Assembly: GCA_016840165.1 (NCBI GenBank)
Contig: JAEOSU010000009.1
Coordinates: 1-64,000 of the forward strand
Source: Promethearchaeota archaeon
GTDB lineage: Archaea; Asgardarchaeota; Lokiarchaeia; Sigyniarchaeales; SOKP01
Reading direction: 5' to 3'
Length of the DNA stretch: 64,000 nucleotides
Position numbers and translations under genes: made by a program
The notes under the pieces: generated by a model
Told to the model about the DNA's origin: nothing
Databases searched by the model: none
The model's input: the letters and a program-made list of their open reading frames with translations, nothing else
In this document: piece by piece, positions 52,906 to 62,041 of the stretch
How the letters are laid out: each line of letters starts with the position of its first letter
How positions within the stretch are numbered: position 1 is the first letter of the stretch

Positions 52906-54177
52906 ATGAAAATGCAAGAGAAAATAATTGATGATGAAATCCTTCAGAAAATGACATTGGAAAATGTCTTCAAAATTTTTAATGATAATGTCTTTCCAAT
53001 GCTCAATGAGGAGGATAAAGACTATTGTAAGGAGCTTCAAGAATTTTGCTTAGAATTACATCCTAAAATCGATAAATCTCAAGATGTTTATATCCTATTC
53101 CCTGAACTGGGTAAGCATGGTTATTTACAACGTATTAATAAATGGAGAGATTTTGAACCATTCGGAATGAAAAAGGAAATTTTACTTGGAACCCATCTCT
53201 CATTACTAGATCCTCAACTTGAACTTGCAAGATTAGCAAGTGGAATCTTATGTGGGAATCCTACCTTTCATTACTACACTCATGGAGGTACTGGAGGTAC
53301 AATTCAAAAAGTTCAAGATGAATTGATGTCGGGACAAAAGATTGGATGTATCGGAATCACTGAACCTAATCGCGGTTCTGATGCGGTAAATTTAACTACA
53401 ATTGCCACTAAAACTGAGGAGGGAGTCATTTATAATGGTGAGAAAGTATATACAACAAATGGACCAAAAGCAGACTATTTCTGTGCTTATGCGGTCTATG
53501 ATGAAGCACAACCACGAGATACCATGGTACAGGCAATGATTAAACGCGAATTTGGAGTGAAAACTGAACGCTTGAAAATTAATTCCGTACCTCGTGTGCA
53601 TATTGCGCATACCTTGTTCGATAACGTTAGAATTCCAAAAGAATATATTATAGCGGATGATGGACTTGGATATGTACGGCTGTTTGAGGGTTTAGTCCCT
53701 GAGAGACTTTCAATTATGGGGAGTGGAGTCGGAATTTGTTGGTCAGGTTTAATATATGGTATGATTTATACCAATCTCAGAAAGCAATTTGGTAAACCTG
53801 TTATTAGATATCAAGGAGTAGGTTATGGTTTAGCAGATTTACTGACTAAAACAAATGCTGCTACTGCGTTAGCTCTCCAAGCAGCGTCGGTTTATGATGA
53901 AAGAATCTTATTTGCAGATAAATCCTCTGAAGGAAGATCAGCTGCCGAGAAGTGGGTGGCCTCTATCTCTTCCCAAGGAAAGTATTTTCTTTCTAAATTA
54001 ACTCATGATGTCTGCTATGAAGTCCAGCAGCATATGGGTGGAGTCAGTGTGACTGATAATACTCCTTTAGATGAATTAACGGATATAAGCAAAATCGAAG
54101 AGGTTATTGGCGGAGCTAGAAATATACAACTACTTTTAATTCAATCCCAGATTCAAAGATTTATGAGACTATTATAA
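52906..54177 (+). CDS. Acyl-CoA dehydrogenase
   Basis: A flavin-dependent acyl-CoA dehydrogenase. The FAD/substrate signature is GCIGITEPNRGSD with YNGEKVYTTNGPKADYF, and the C-terminal helix region is EVIGGARNIQLLLIQSQ. In the usual catalytic-glutamate position of medium-chain enzymes (before GT) there is glycine here, while LVPERLSIM carries a glutamate at the position used by isovaleryl-CoA and long-chain dehydrogenases. The enzyme should therefore act in that manner. The ORF track starts at TTG 52897; the ATG at 52906 is more normal and gives 423 residues. No ETF or CoA-transferase gene is adjacent. Confidence 0.92.
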   Translation: MKMQEKIIDDEILQKMTLENVFKIFNDNVFPMLNEEDKDYCKELQEFCLELHPKIDKSQDVYILFPELGKHGYLQRINKWRDFEPFGMKKEILLGTHLSLLDPQLELARLASGILCGNPTFHYYTHGGTGGTIQKVQDELMSGQKIGCIGITEPNRGSDAVNLTTIATKTEEGVIYNGEKVYTTNGPKADYFCAYAVYDEAQPRDTMVQAMIKREFGVKTERLKINSVPRVHIAHTLFDNVRIPKEYIIADDGLGYVRLFEGLVPERLSIMGSGVGICWSGLIYGMIYTNLRKQFGKPVIRYQGVGYGLADLLTKTNAATALALQAASVYDERILFADKSSEGRSAAEKWVASISSQGKYFLSKLTHDVCYEVQQHMGGVSVTDNTPLDELTDISKIEEVIGGARNIQLLLIQSQIQRFMRLL

Positions 54178-54501
54178 ATCTTTTTTATTTTCTTTTTAGT
54201 ATTATCTTTAAGACTTTAATATACTTTTTTATAATAATCTTTTTCATTAAAAGAATCTTTTAATATATCTCAACTTTTGATATTATTAGAGAGGAATGAT
54301 TTGAAATAATGAAGAATATCATATCTAAATATTAAATCTTAGGATTATGGTTATTTTCCAGAACTCTGAGATAAAAAATCAAAAGCTATATAAAATTAAA
54401 ATTATCCTAATTAAGTATAACTAAAAGGTTTAAATATAACTTTTAACAATAATATATTAGGATAAAATATTTTTTTTTAACTATTAACATGAAAAAATCT
54501 T
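54178..54501. promoter_or_regulatory. feoAB upstream region with inverted TTAGGAT-type sites
   Basis: A 324-base gene-free region. TTATCCTAAT at 54402-54411 and ATTAGGATAA at 54456-54465 form a perfect 10-bp inverted repeat around a TATA-like GGTTTAAATATAAC (54428-54441), and a third TTAGGAT is at 54339. TTAGG/CCTAA half-sites resemble those of DtxR/IdeR-type metal regulators, so iron control of feoAB is plausible. The first 120 bases hold T-rich sequence after the acyl-CoA dehydrogenase stop. Confidence 0.5.
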
Positions 54502-54804
54502 ATGAGTGTTATGAAAGTTAATCATGAAAAACGCTCAAACTCTGAACCTGTAAGTCTAATTAAATGCTTAACAGAATGTGGTAGAGGAGAGGAAGTAGAG
54601 GTAGTAAGCGTTAATGCGGGCATTAATGCAAGAAGAAGATTATACAATCTAGGCATTTATCCAGGTTCAATTATTATTAAAAAGCAGGGTGCTCCTTTTA
54701 GAGGGCCATTACAGGTTATTGTTAAAGGGACAAATATAGTTTTAGGGCGGGGATTGGCGGCGAAAATCTTTGTTAGATGCGGAACCTCGTGCACATTTGA
54801 TTAA
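54502..54804 (+). CDS. feoA: FeoA ferrous-iron transport accessory protein
   Basis: A 100-residue FeoA (SH3-like fold) protein. Typical sequence is EVEVVSVNAGINARRRLYNL followed by GIYPGSIIIKKQGAPFRGP and LGRGLAAKIFV. An N-terminal 22-residue extension contains one cysteine, and two cysteines occur at the C-terminus. FeoA helps FeoB in Fe(II) uptake. FeoB starts 71 bases later on the same strand, and the upstream region carries inverted TTAGGAT sites, consistent with a feoAB operon under metal control. Confidence 0.92.
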   Translation: MSVMKVNHEKRSNSEPVSLIKCLTECGRGEEVEVVSVNAGINARRRLYNLGIYPGSIIIKKQGAPFRGPLQVIVKGTNIVLGRGLAAKIFVRCGTSCTFD

Positions 54805-54875
54805 GCTCTCAAAATTTTATTTACTTATTTATGAATTTTTAAATCTAATAGCAAGTTTATACCAGAGGAATAAAT

Positions 54876-56939
54876 GTGAGTTTTCATAGACCTAGAAAAA
54901 ATAATTATAAAAAAGATGATTGTGAATCTAAAACAACAATAAATATTGCTTTAGCTGGCAATCCGAATGTAGGAAAATCTGTAATTTTTAATCAATTAAC
55001 GGGATTAAGCCAGACGATAGGGAACTGGCCCGGAAAAACCGTAGAGAAATTAGAAGGACACTTAAACTTTCTGGGATATCACTTTAATATTGTAGATTTA
55101 CCTGGGATCTATTCCTTGTCCACCTATTCTTTGGAAGAAATAGTAAGTCGGGAATATATTGTTTCTAATGATGTCGATCTCATTATAAATGTGATTGATG
55201 CCACTAATTTGGAAAGAAATCTCTTTCTCACATTTCAACTACTTGAGTTAAAAGTTCCAATAATTTTAGCAATGAATCAAATGGATATCTTACGTAAAAG
55301 AAATATAGAACTTGATTTCGAGAAATTAGAGAAAATATTTAAAGCTCCAGTACTTCCAGTCGTGGCAGTACACGGTATAGGGGTACATGAGTTATTAGAG
55401 CAGACTATTGATATTATTGAAACTAATCCAAATTTTAAAATCAACTTCCCCGATTTAACAGAGATCTCTTCTTTTGGGAAAGAAATCGAAACAAAAATTC
55501 AAATATTGATTTCTGAATTCAAAAATAATTACCCTCGCATTATGGCTTACAATTATCCAGCACGTTTCCTAGCGATAAAAATGCTTGAAAAAGACGAGGA
55601 GATCTTAAAAATAATTAATGATATTGAAAAAGTTAAACCACTACTTGATATTACAAACCAGTTCATTGAAGAATTAGAAGATTATCATGGTGAGGATATA
55701 AATTCAATAATTTCCTCGGAAATTTACAACAATATCCATCAAATAATAGACAAAGTAATGAAATTCAAAACTAAAAAACAGATGATGCGCAGAAATCTAA
55801 CAGATAAGATTGATCATCTTACAACCCATTCGTTTTGGGGCTATATTGTTCTGATATTAGTGGTAATTGGAATTTATGCCTTTACTTTTTCAATCGGAGG
55901 CTTTTTAGGAACAATAATAGATGATTTTTTTTCATTGTGGACGGAAAATATCTATCTATTATTTGGTGAGGAAAATTTTCTAGTGAAGTTATTGTGGGAT
56001 GGGGGAGTTGGAGGTTTTATGGGTGCAGTCGCAGGGGTACTGGTTTATGTGATTCCATTTTTTTTTACTATTGAAATCCTACAAGATTCTGGCTATTTAC
56101 CCCGAGCGGCATTTCTAATGGACAAAGTTATGCATGTATTAGGAGTTCACGGAAAAACGGTAATTACGATGATTCTTGGATTTGGATGTAATGTGCCAGC
56201 ATGTGCTGGATGTCGAATCATGGAAACTGAACGAGAAAAAAAGATTTCTATCGCACTTACATCATTAATTCCATGCGCTGCAGTCATGGCGGTAGTTTTA
56301 GGGTTAGTAGGACGTTATTTAGGAGTAGGTTGGGTAATAGTGTTGTTTATAATAAATTTTATGGTAATTCTCATCGTAGGGAGAATCTTAAATAAAACTT
56401 TGCCCGGAACTTGTACAGAATTAATTATGGAAATGCATGAATATCGGAAACCTAATTATAAAGTAATTCTGAAACAAACTTGGTTAAGAAGCAGGGAATT
56501 TATATTTAAAGCACTTCCAATCATCATTATATTCGGGATATCCTTGGAGATTGTCCTTATCCTTAATGTTTTAGAACCAATTAACTTTATATTATCGCCT
56601 ATCACTGTTTTCTGGTTAGGTTTACCTTCGATAACGGGCGTATTTTTAATATATGGTATAATAAGAAAGGAACTAACGTTAGTCCTTTTGGTGCTATTTG
56701 CTGAGAGTATTGGGAAAACTTTAGATCCTTTATTAAATCCTTTATTATCTCCAGCGCAAATGATCATTTTTAGCTTAGTAACTATGCTTTACATTCCTTG
56801 TTTTGCGACTATTATTGTTATAGCGAAGCAAACAAGTTGGAAATATGCAATTCAAATCGCTCTACTAGAAATATCGCTCGCTTTGCTAATTGGAGGGGTG
56901 TTAAACTTTAGTTTAGGGTTTATCACTGGCATTTTATAA
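54876..56939 (+). CDS. feoB: FeoB ferrous-iron transporter
   Basis: A 687-residue FeoB with an N-terminal GTPase (G1 GNPNVGKS, residues 28-35; G3 DLPGIYSLS; G4 MNQMD) and about eight C-terminal membrane helices. The membrane part has the Gate motif GFGCNVPACAGCRIMETERE and a second PCFATIIVIAKQ, both typical of FeoB. It pumps Fe(II) across the membrane. The GTG start at 54876 has AGAGGAA upstream. It lies downstream of feoA. No FeoC was found. A little shorter than the 750-800 residues of many bacterial FeoBs. Confidence 0.95.
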   Translation: MSFHRPRKNNYKKDDCESKTTINIALAGNPNVGKSVIFNQLTGLSQTIGNWPGKTVEKLEGHLNFLGYHFNIVDLPGIYSLSTYSLEEIVSREYIVSNDVDLIINVIDATNLERNLFLTFQLLELKVPIILAMNQMDILRKRNIELDFEKLEKIFKAPVLPVVAVHGIGVHELLEQTIDIIETNPNFKINFPDLTEISSFGKEIETKIQILISEFKNNYPRIMAYNYPARFLAIKMLEKDEEILKIINDIEKVKPLLDITNQFIEELEDYHGEDINSIISSEIYNNIHQIIDKVMKFKTKKQMMRRNLTDKIDHLTTHSFWGYIVLILVVIGIYAFTFSIGGFLGTIIDDFFSLWTENIYLLFGEENFLVKLLWDGGVGGFMGAVAGVLVYVIPFFFTIEILQDSGYLPRAAFLMDKVMHVLGVHGKTVITMILGFGCNVPACAGCRIMETEREKKISIALTSLIPCAAVMAVVLGLVGRYLGVGWVIVLFIINFMVILIVGRILNKTLPGTCTELIMEMHEYRKPNYKVILKQTWLRSREFIFKALPIIIIFGISLEIVLILNVLEPINFILSPITVFWLGLPSITGVFLIYGIIRKELTLVLLVLFAESIGKTLDPLLNPLLSPAQMIIFSLVTMLYIPCFATIIVIAKQTSWKYAIQIALLEISLALLIGGVLNFSLGFITGIL

Positions 56940-56995
56940 TGCCGCATTAAAGAGGAGTAGAAAATCTTTTTAAATTAAATATTTTTGTAAATTCT

Positions 56996-57370
56996 TTAAA
57001 ACCACATAGTTGCATCTGCTTCTAAGGCAAGATCATTAAGGGTTGCTGCTCCAACGATTTTCATACCCGGGATTAATTCTACTTGTTCCCACCCTAACAT
57101 CCTTTTTGAAGCTTCACACACTAATATCTTCACACCTGCTTTAAGCGTCTTATCAATCATTTCCCTTACTGAAGGAAAATTTCCTAATTTAATTTTCTCA
57201 GCTTCTCCTGGTTTTAGCATTTTTAAGCCCATACCTAAATAATAGACAATTGCATCTAAATCCATTGCTTTTGCCGTTTGAGCTAATACAAGGGGCGAGT
57301 ATTGTCTTGCAGGATCATCGCTCGTTTGAACATATAAAATTGTTTTTTTTTCATTTGCCATTTTATTCAA
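56996..57370 (-). CDS. DsrE/DsrF-like protein
   Basis: A 124-residue DsrE-like alpha/beta protein. The N-terminal strand KKTILYVQTSDDP and the motif KILVCEASKRMLGWEQVELIPG match the family, with a cysteine (C-E-A-S) at the place of the sulfur-carrier cysteine in DsrE/TusD-like proteins. Members move sulfur or act as peroxiredoxin-like proteins. It is convergent with feoB and lies 57 bases after it, and has its own promoter region. Confidence 0.85.
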   Translation of the reverse strand: MNKMANEKKTILYVQTSDDPARQYSPLVLAQTAKAMDLDAIVYYLGMGLKMLKPGEAEKIKLGNFPSVREMIDKTLKAGVKILVCEASKRMLGWEQVELIPGMKIVGAATLNDLALEADATMWF

Positions 57371-57628
57371 CTTTATCTATTAATTTCTTAAATTTTCTTA
57401 TTTATTTTTTTTTAGTAAATATTCATTAGAATAAATCAATAAGGTTGTGTATAAATATTTGGCTTACTATTTATCTACTCAAAATTAGATTTTAATTATT
57501 ATAATTGCCCTAATTCACTAATAAATTTATATATTATAAATTCACGAAGAAAAACATAAATCAAATAACACTAAACCGCGGGGCTCATGATATTAAATTG
57601 GGACAAAAATCTTTTTAATAATTAATCA

Positions 57629-57655
57629 TATAAAAAGAGCGAATAGCGGTTTATA
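57629..57655 (+). promoter_or_regulatory. TATA box for a leaderless radical SAM gene
   Basis: CATATAAAAAG centres about 25 bases before the ATG at 57655, which is the TATA-to-transcription-start distance in archaea, so the mRNA would be leaderless. No Shine-Dalgarno sequence precedes the ATG. The perfect 8-bp inverted repeat TAAACCGC (57572) and GCGGTTTA (57646) also lies here. Confidence 0.5.
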
Positions 57656-58968
57656 TGCCATCAATTGTTGAGAAAATACGAGTTCTGGGGGCTGCTGGTA
57701 AATATGACATATGTGCTTCAAGTAGCTGCTATACTCATTCAAACAACTGGTCAAACAATCTTCAATGTTATTCTAAATCACAAAATTCTAGTAAAGATCA
57801 ATCTAAAAAGGATAATTTATATTTTGGTTCAATGCTTTCGGGTGGAATATGTCATAGTTTTACACCAGATGGTAGATGCGTTTCATTATTTAAAGTTTTA
57901 TTTTCAAACGCATGCTCATTTAATTGTAAATATTGTTTCAATAAAATTAGCAAGAAAAAAATGAGTCTTACACCAGATGAATATGTAAAAGCCTTTATGC
58001 ATTTATATTTAGGCAATTATGTAGAGGGGATGTTTCTATCATCCGGGATTACAAAAAACTCAGATGATACGATGGAAAAGATGCTTGAAGCAGTAAAAAT
58101 ATTACGTAATCAATATAATTATCGAGGATATATTCATTTTAAATGCCTACCTGGTGCTTCCAAAGATGTAATTAAAGAAGCAGCTCATTATGTTGATCGT
58201 ATGAGCGTAAATGTTGAATCTCCAACTGAAGGACACTTATCTGAAATTGCAGATCAAAAATCATATAAAACCGATATTTTAAAACGACAGGAATGGATAA
58301 GGGATCTTTCTGGAAAGAAATTTGATGATTGGGAGCAGGTGGATAAAATAAATACTTTTAATGATAATATAATTGACCAAGAATCTCCCATAGATGATGA
58401 AGAGAAGTATCGAAATGCAAAGTATATCCCATCTGGACAAACTACTCAATTTGTTGTTGGAGCTGCTGATGAAACCGATTGGGATATATTAAAAAGATTA
58501 TACTGGGAATATAAAACTATTAAATTAAAAAGAGGATACTTTTCCGCATTTTCACCAATTCAAGGTACCGAATTAGGAAAAAAAGAAGCAACCCCCCTAT
58601 TAAGAGAACATAGATTATATCAAACAGATTGGTTAATGCGATTATACAAAATTCCGATTAGTGATATTAAGGACATATTAACCGAATCTTCTAATTTACC
58701 TCGTCAGGATCCTAAAATATTTCTTGCCCGTAATTATTTCGATAAAAGAGGACCACTCGATATAAATAACCTTTCCTATAGTGAGATTCTGAAAATTCCA
58801 GGTATTGGGTTAACATCAGCACATAGGATTATGAAATTACGAAAAGAAGGCATAAAAATTACCAAAAGAACCCAATTAAAAAATATTGGCGTGGTATTGA
58901 AGAGAGCAGAGCCTTTTCTTAGAATTGGAAACTCCTATCAAGCGAATATGATAAATTATTTACATTAA
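57655..58968 (+). CDS. Radical SAM protein of the DNA-repair/modification pair (TIGR03916-like)
   Basis: A 437-residue radical SAM enzyme. The cluster motif is ACSFNCKYCF (CxxxCxxC), followed by GMFLSSGITKNSDDTMEK, HFKCLPGAS and MSVNVESPTEGH. The C-terminus has a helix-hairpin-helix unit (EILKIPGIGLTSAHRIMKLR), so it likely binds DNA. This matches the family known as putative DNA modification/repair protein linked to uracil-DNA-glycosylase-like proteins. The DUF4130 gene starts six bases after its stop. A leaderless promoter is likely. The reaction has not, to my knowledge, been defined. Confidence 0.9.
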   Translation: MPSIVEKIRVLGAAGKYDICASSSCYTHSNNWSNNLQCYSKSQNSSKDQSKKDNLYFGSMLSGGICHSFTPDGRCVSLFKVLFSNACSFNCKYCFNKISKKKMSLTPDEYVKAFMHLYLGNYVEGMFLSSGITKNSDDTMEKMLEAVKILRNQYNYRGYIHFKCLPGASKDVIKEAAHYVDRMSVNVESPTEGHLSEIADQKSYKTDILKRQEWIRDLSGKKFDDWEQVDKINTFNDNIIDQESPIDDEEKYRNAKYIPSGQTTQFVVGAADETDWDILKRLYWEYKTIKLKRGYFSAFSPIQGTELGKKEATPLLREHRLYQTDWLMRLYKIPISDIKDILTESSNLPRQDPKIFLARNYFDKRGPLDINNLSYSEILKIPGIGLTSAHRIMKLRKEGIKITKRTQLKNIGVVLKRAEPFLRIGNSYQANMINYLH

Positions 58969-58974
58969 AAGAAA

Positions 58975-59694
58975 TTGGAGAAAAAAAGTGGTATTATGTT
59001 TAATATGAGAAAAAGTAAGATTTGTTTTATGGTACCACGAAATCATGAATATCTTAATTATTCTTTGAAGGACCAGAAAAAAATTTTAAATGAAATAGAG
59101 GACCTTCCACAGGCAGTTTTAGAAAGTAATGTTACCTCAAATGCAAAGCGATATTATCGTATGGCACGAGCAGTCTCTAGGGAAATTCATTATCATAAAA
59201 TGTTTACACGTCTTAAAATTGAAGGAAATGCAGTATTATCAGGGACAATTCAACCAGAACATGAAATAGAAGATATTATCCTAAAGTTTTTTTATCACCG
59301 CTTTCCTAAGTTTATTATCATTTTAAAATCAACAAGAAAAAAAAGAAATTATTTTATTGCTCCAAAAGAGTTAAAAGAATCTGTAAATAAAAAAGAAATT
59401 TCGGTTAAAATTGAACGTGATTATATTGTTGGTAACACTACAATTAATTTAGAAACTCTTCTTTCAATTTTTTTACCATTAGTAGAAAGCAATTTACTTT
59501 TTAAGGAGATATTAGACACTGACTTAGATCTAAATAGATTATTCAAGGAGTTTTATGATTCTCAATACATCGATTCGAGGGAAAATTACACTCTTTTTTT
59601 CCAGAACATGCCAAAAAAATATCAAAAAAAAAAAGATATGGTAGTAGAGAAAACATTTCGCACCAAAACACTTGATAAATTTCTGAATGAGTGA
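58975..59694 (+). CDS. DUF4130 / TIGR03915-like partner of the radical SAM DNA-repair protein
   Basis: A 239-residue protein matching DUF4130: an N-terminal part, then NAKRYYRMARAVSREIHYHKM and FTRLKIEGNAVLSG, with a C-terminal AEN- or FYHRFPKFII-like section. The ORF track gives a TTG start at 58975, six bases after the radical SAM stop; ATG at 58996 is possible. In bacteria this domain lies next to or fused with a uracil-DNA-glycosylase-like domain. Here no glycosylase domain is seen in the protein. The gene is convergent with the small membrane protein. Confidence 0.85.
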   Translation: MEKKSGIMFNMRKSKICFMVPRNHEYLNYSLKDQKKILNEIEDLPQAVLESNVTSNAKRYYRMARAVSREIHYHKMFTRLKIEGNAVLSGTIQPEHEIEDIILKFFYHRFPKFIIILKSTRKKRNYFIAPKELKESVNKKEISVKIERDYIVGNTTINLETLLSIFLPLVESNLLFKEILDTDLDLNRLFKEFYDSQYIDSRENYTLFFQNMPKKYQKKKDMVVEKTFRTKTLDKFLNE

Positions 59695-59695
59695 T

Positions 59696-60151
59696 TTATT
59701 CATTCCTAAAAAAATCTTTAAATGGAATAAAGAGTCCTACTATAAGCAAAGCTGCTCCTACGATAAAGGTAATCATACTACCACCAAAATAGCCTATTAA
59801 GATTTTATAACCAATAAATGTTCCCCAGACTAATGCACCCGCAATTAAAATAAAATACCAAGCCCATTTATCACCCTTGCTATAATTCATTTTCGCAATA
59901 AATAGTACAAGAACTCCGACACTGCTTAAGATAAATCCCATGACTTTCTTTTGTAATATAAAAATCTCAGCAAAGATACGTGTGGAAGGATTTGCATAAT
60001 ATTCACTATATTCTATCCCTGTGTGCCAACCAAAATCGCTGATAAACATAATTTCTGTCACAAAGATCATTAAAATGCCCATTAAAAGGATATAGCATCC
60101 CATAAAATTTATGAAAAATGTTCCGAGTTTTAATTTTTCCATTAATTTCAC
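59696..60151 (-). CDS. Four-helix membrane protein
   Basis: A 151-residue membrane protein with four predicted helices (for example FFINFMGCYILLMGILMIFV and SMITFIVGAALLIVGLFIPF). No family was recognised. It is convergent with the DUF4130 gene; the two stops are adjacent. There is a 144-base gap to the divergent next gene. Confidence 0.7.
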   Translation of the reverse strand: MKLMEKLKLGTFFINFMGCYILLMGILMIFVTEIMFISDFGWHTGIEYSEYYANPSTRIFAEIFILQKKVMGFILSSVGVLVLFIAKMNYSKGDKWAWYFILIAGALVWGTFIGYKILIGYFGGSMITFIVGAALLIVGLFIPFKDFFRNE

Positions 60152-60295
60152 TTGAATTTCTTAAATTAAAGTTAATTTGCAAATTTGTAAAAAAATTATA
60201 TAAAGTTTTAGATTCTTATTATAGTCTACTTAAAAAGTTTGTAGATTAGAGAAATAAGTTTAAATTTTTACTTTGAATTTTAAATCATGAATTAA

Positions 60296-61189
60296 ATGCG
60301 GAAATTCATTGAGAAAAGAAGTTTTAAATCTTCCATTATAATAGCTTTATTTATATTATCCAATTTCATCAATAGCGTTCCTAAAATGGTTGCGCCCATC
60401 CCACCTCCATTGTATTCATATCAATTAATAAGTGAAATTCTTCCTAATCGAACATTGTCTCTAAATCTATTGAACAGAAATGTCGTAATTAAGATAAATG
60501 CATCAAATTACCCAGATAACGTTCAAATTGATTTTAATGCCAATTATACTATTTTTAACGCAGAAAATGATTCCAATCTAACGCTAGGACTTCCTTTTTT
60601 TTTAAGAATTAATGTTAGTAAGTCCAATTTCAGTGTAAAATTAAATAATGTTCCTATTGATTTTGTATTAGAAAACTATACGCAAGGTGCTACTAATAGT
60701 TCTGAATTTGATTTAGATTTTTTTTCACATTTCATCAACGAGAAGCCAGTTATTGTAATTAAATGCAATATAACGATTTTAAAATATGAATCAATCAAAA
60801 TTGAGTACGATTTTAATGGTATAGTTGATTTTTGGGATGACATTTATTTTGGGTATTATTTAAATGCAAGTAAAACGTGGAATGGCAATACTACAGGAAG
60901 AGTAGAATTTAGGGTATTTGGAAAAGTTCCTTCCTTTTTTACTTCAGGAGATTATCATGGGAACAAGCAAGTTTCAGACATTATTGAAGGAATATCTTGT
61001 ATCTGGGAATGGTATAATTTAAAAGTAAACACTTTAGTTTTTGGAATTGAGTATTATAGTTATAATTTTTACCCTAATCTTACGATTTATGATATTTTTA
61101 TTATAATTATAAATATTACTGCTTATATATTAATAATATCAGCGATAATTTACTTCATAGTAAAGAGAAAATCAAGGAAAAAAACTTAA
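60296..61189 (+). CDS. Secreted/membrane-anchored hypothetical protein
   Basis: A 297-residue protein with an N-terminal signal-like helix (SSIIIALFILSNFINSVPK), an extracytoplasmic beta-rich domain with several NxS/T sites (about residues 30-260) and a C-terminal membrane helix (IFIIIINITAYILIISAIIYFIV) followed by a basic tail KRKSRKKT. This is a surface protein by topology. The domain is not recognised. It is convergent with the TauE/SafE gene. Confidence 0.7.
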   Translation: MRKFIEKRSFKSSIIIALFILSNFINSVPKMVAPIPPPLYSYQLISEILPNRTLSLNLLNRNVVIKINASNYPDNVQIDFNANYTIFNAENDSNLTLGLPFFLRINVSKSNFSVKLNNVPIDFVLENYTQGATNSSEFDLDFFSHFINEKPVIVIKCNITILKYESIKIEYDFNGIVDFWDDIYFGYYLNASKTWNGNTTGRVEFRVFGKVPSFFTSGDYHGNKQVSDIIEGISCIWEWYNLKVNTLVFGIEYYSYNFYPNLTIYDIFIIIINITAYILIISAIIYFIVKRKSRKKT

Positions 61190-61219
61190 GGGGCACTAAT
61201 TTAACTCATTTTAGTTTTT

Positions 61220-61981
61220 CTAACCAATTAACGCAATAATGGATGTTATAACGGATTTTGCACCGATAATAATTAAAAAACAAAAGACTAGAATTTGAAA
61301 AAGTTTTACTGGAATTTTGGGAGTGAATTTCTGCCCAATTTTGGTACCTATAAAAATAATCGGAAAGGCAAAAATAAATAATAGAAGTAAATCAAACGGA
61401 AAAATATTTCCAATGAAATAGAAAGGAATTCTTGAAACCGAAAGCACCAGACCAATAGCAGCAAAATTTCCGATAAATACCTCGCGATAATGACCTGTTT
61501 TTTCCAAAAGAGCAACATTAATCGGACCCGCAGCACTAATTAATCCCGTTAATAAGCCATAAGTAAACCCTCCAAAGAAGATTAGAGGCGATGTAGTCTC
61601 AATATGCTTTCTTAATTCTATTCTATCGGTTCTTTTATAATATTGATATAATCTTAAAGAAGAGTAACCCAATATAAACAACCCAAGAATCAGTTCAATC
61701 CATTCAAATTCAATAGTAATTACCATGAAAGTGCCTAAAATTGTAGCGGGAACGGCAATTGGAATAAATCGAAAAAAGTAACCTTTATCTAAATACTTTC
61801 GATACTTAATGAAGTTTAGTAATGCGGGAAATGTGCCCCAGATATTTACAAGAACGATCGCATTTCGGACTCCAATAAATGGTGTTATTATAGGAATAAG
61901 AACGAGAGCATCACCGAAACCGATGATACCATAAACCATACTTGAAAAGAAAATTGCAATAAGCGAAAGATAAATTATCAT
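61220..61981 (-). CDS. TauE/SafE-family (TSUP) permease
   Basis: A 253-residue membrane protein with about eight helices in two repeats. The first repeat begins FFSSMVYGIIGFGDALVLIPI and the second has FFGGFTYGLLTGLISAAGP, the GxxxGxxGxGxG-like motifs of the TSUP/DUF81 family. Members export sulfite, sulfonates or other anions. The substrate is unknown. It ends 30 bases after the convergent surface protein gene stop and lies 60 bases beyond the NosD-like gene stop. Confidence 0.88.
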   Translation of the reverse strand: MIIYLSLIAIFFSSMVYGIIGFGDALVLIPIITPFIGVRNAIVLVNIWGTFPALLNFIKYRKYLDKGYFFRFIPIAVPATILGTFMVITIEFEWIELILGLFILGYSSLRLYQYYKRTDRIELRKHIETTSPLIFFGGFTYGLLTGLISAAGPINVALLEKTGHYREVFIGNFAAIGLVLSVSRIPFYFIGNIFPFDLLLLFIFAFPIIFIGTKIGQKFTPKIPVKLFQILVFCFLIIIGAKSVITSIIALIG

Positions 61982-62041
61982 CTAATAAGTACATCCCTAA
62001 TTTAAACAATAAATCGTAAATAAAAAAAAGTAGCTTGCTTT

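Noticed and set aside
57665-57964. Plus-strand ORF of 99 residues in another frame of the radical SAM gene.
   Set aside because: Lies wholly inside the radical SAM gene, which has clear motifs.
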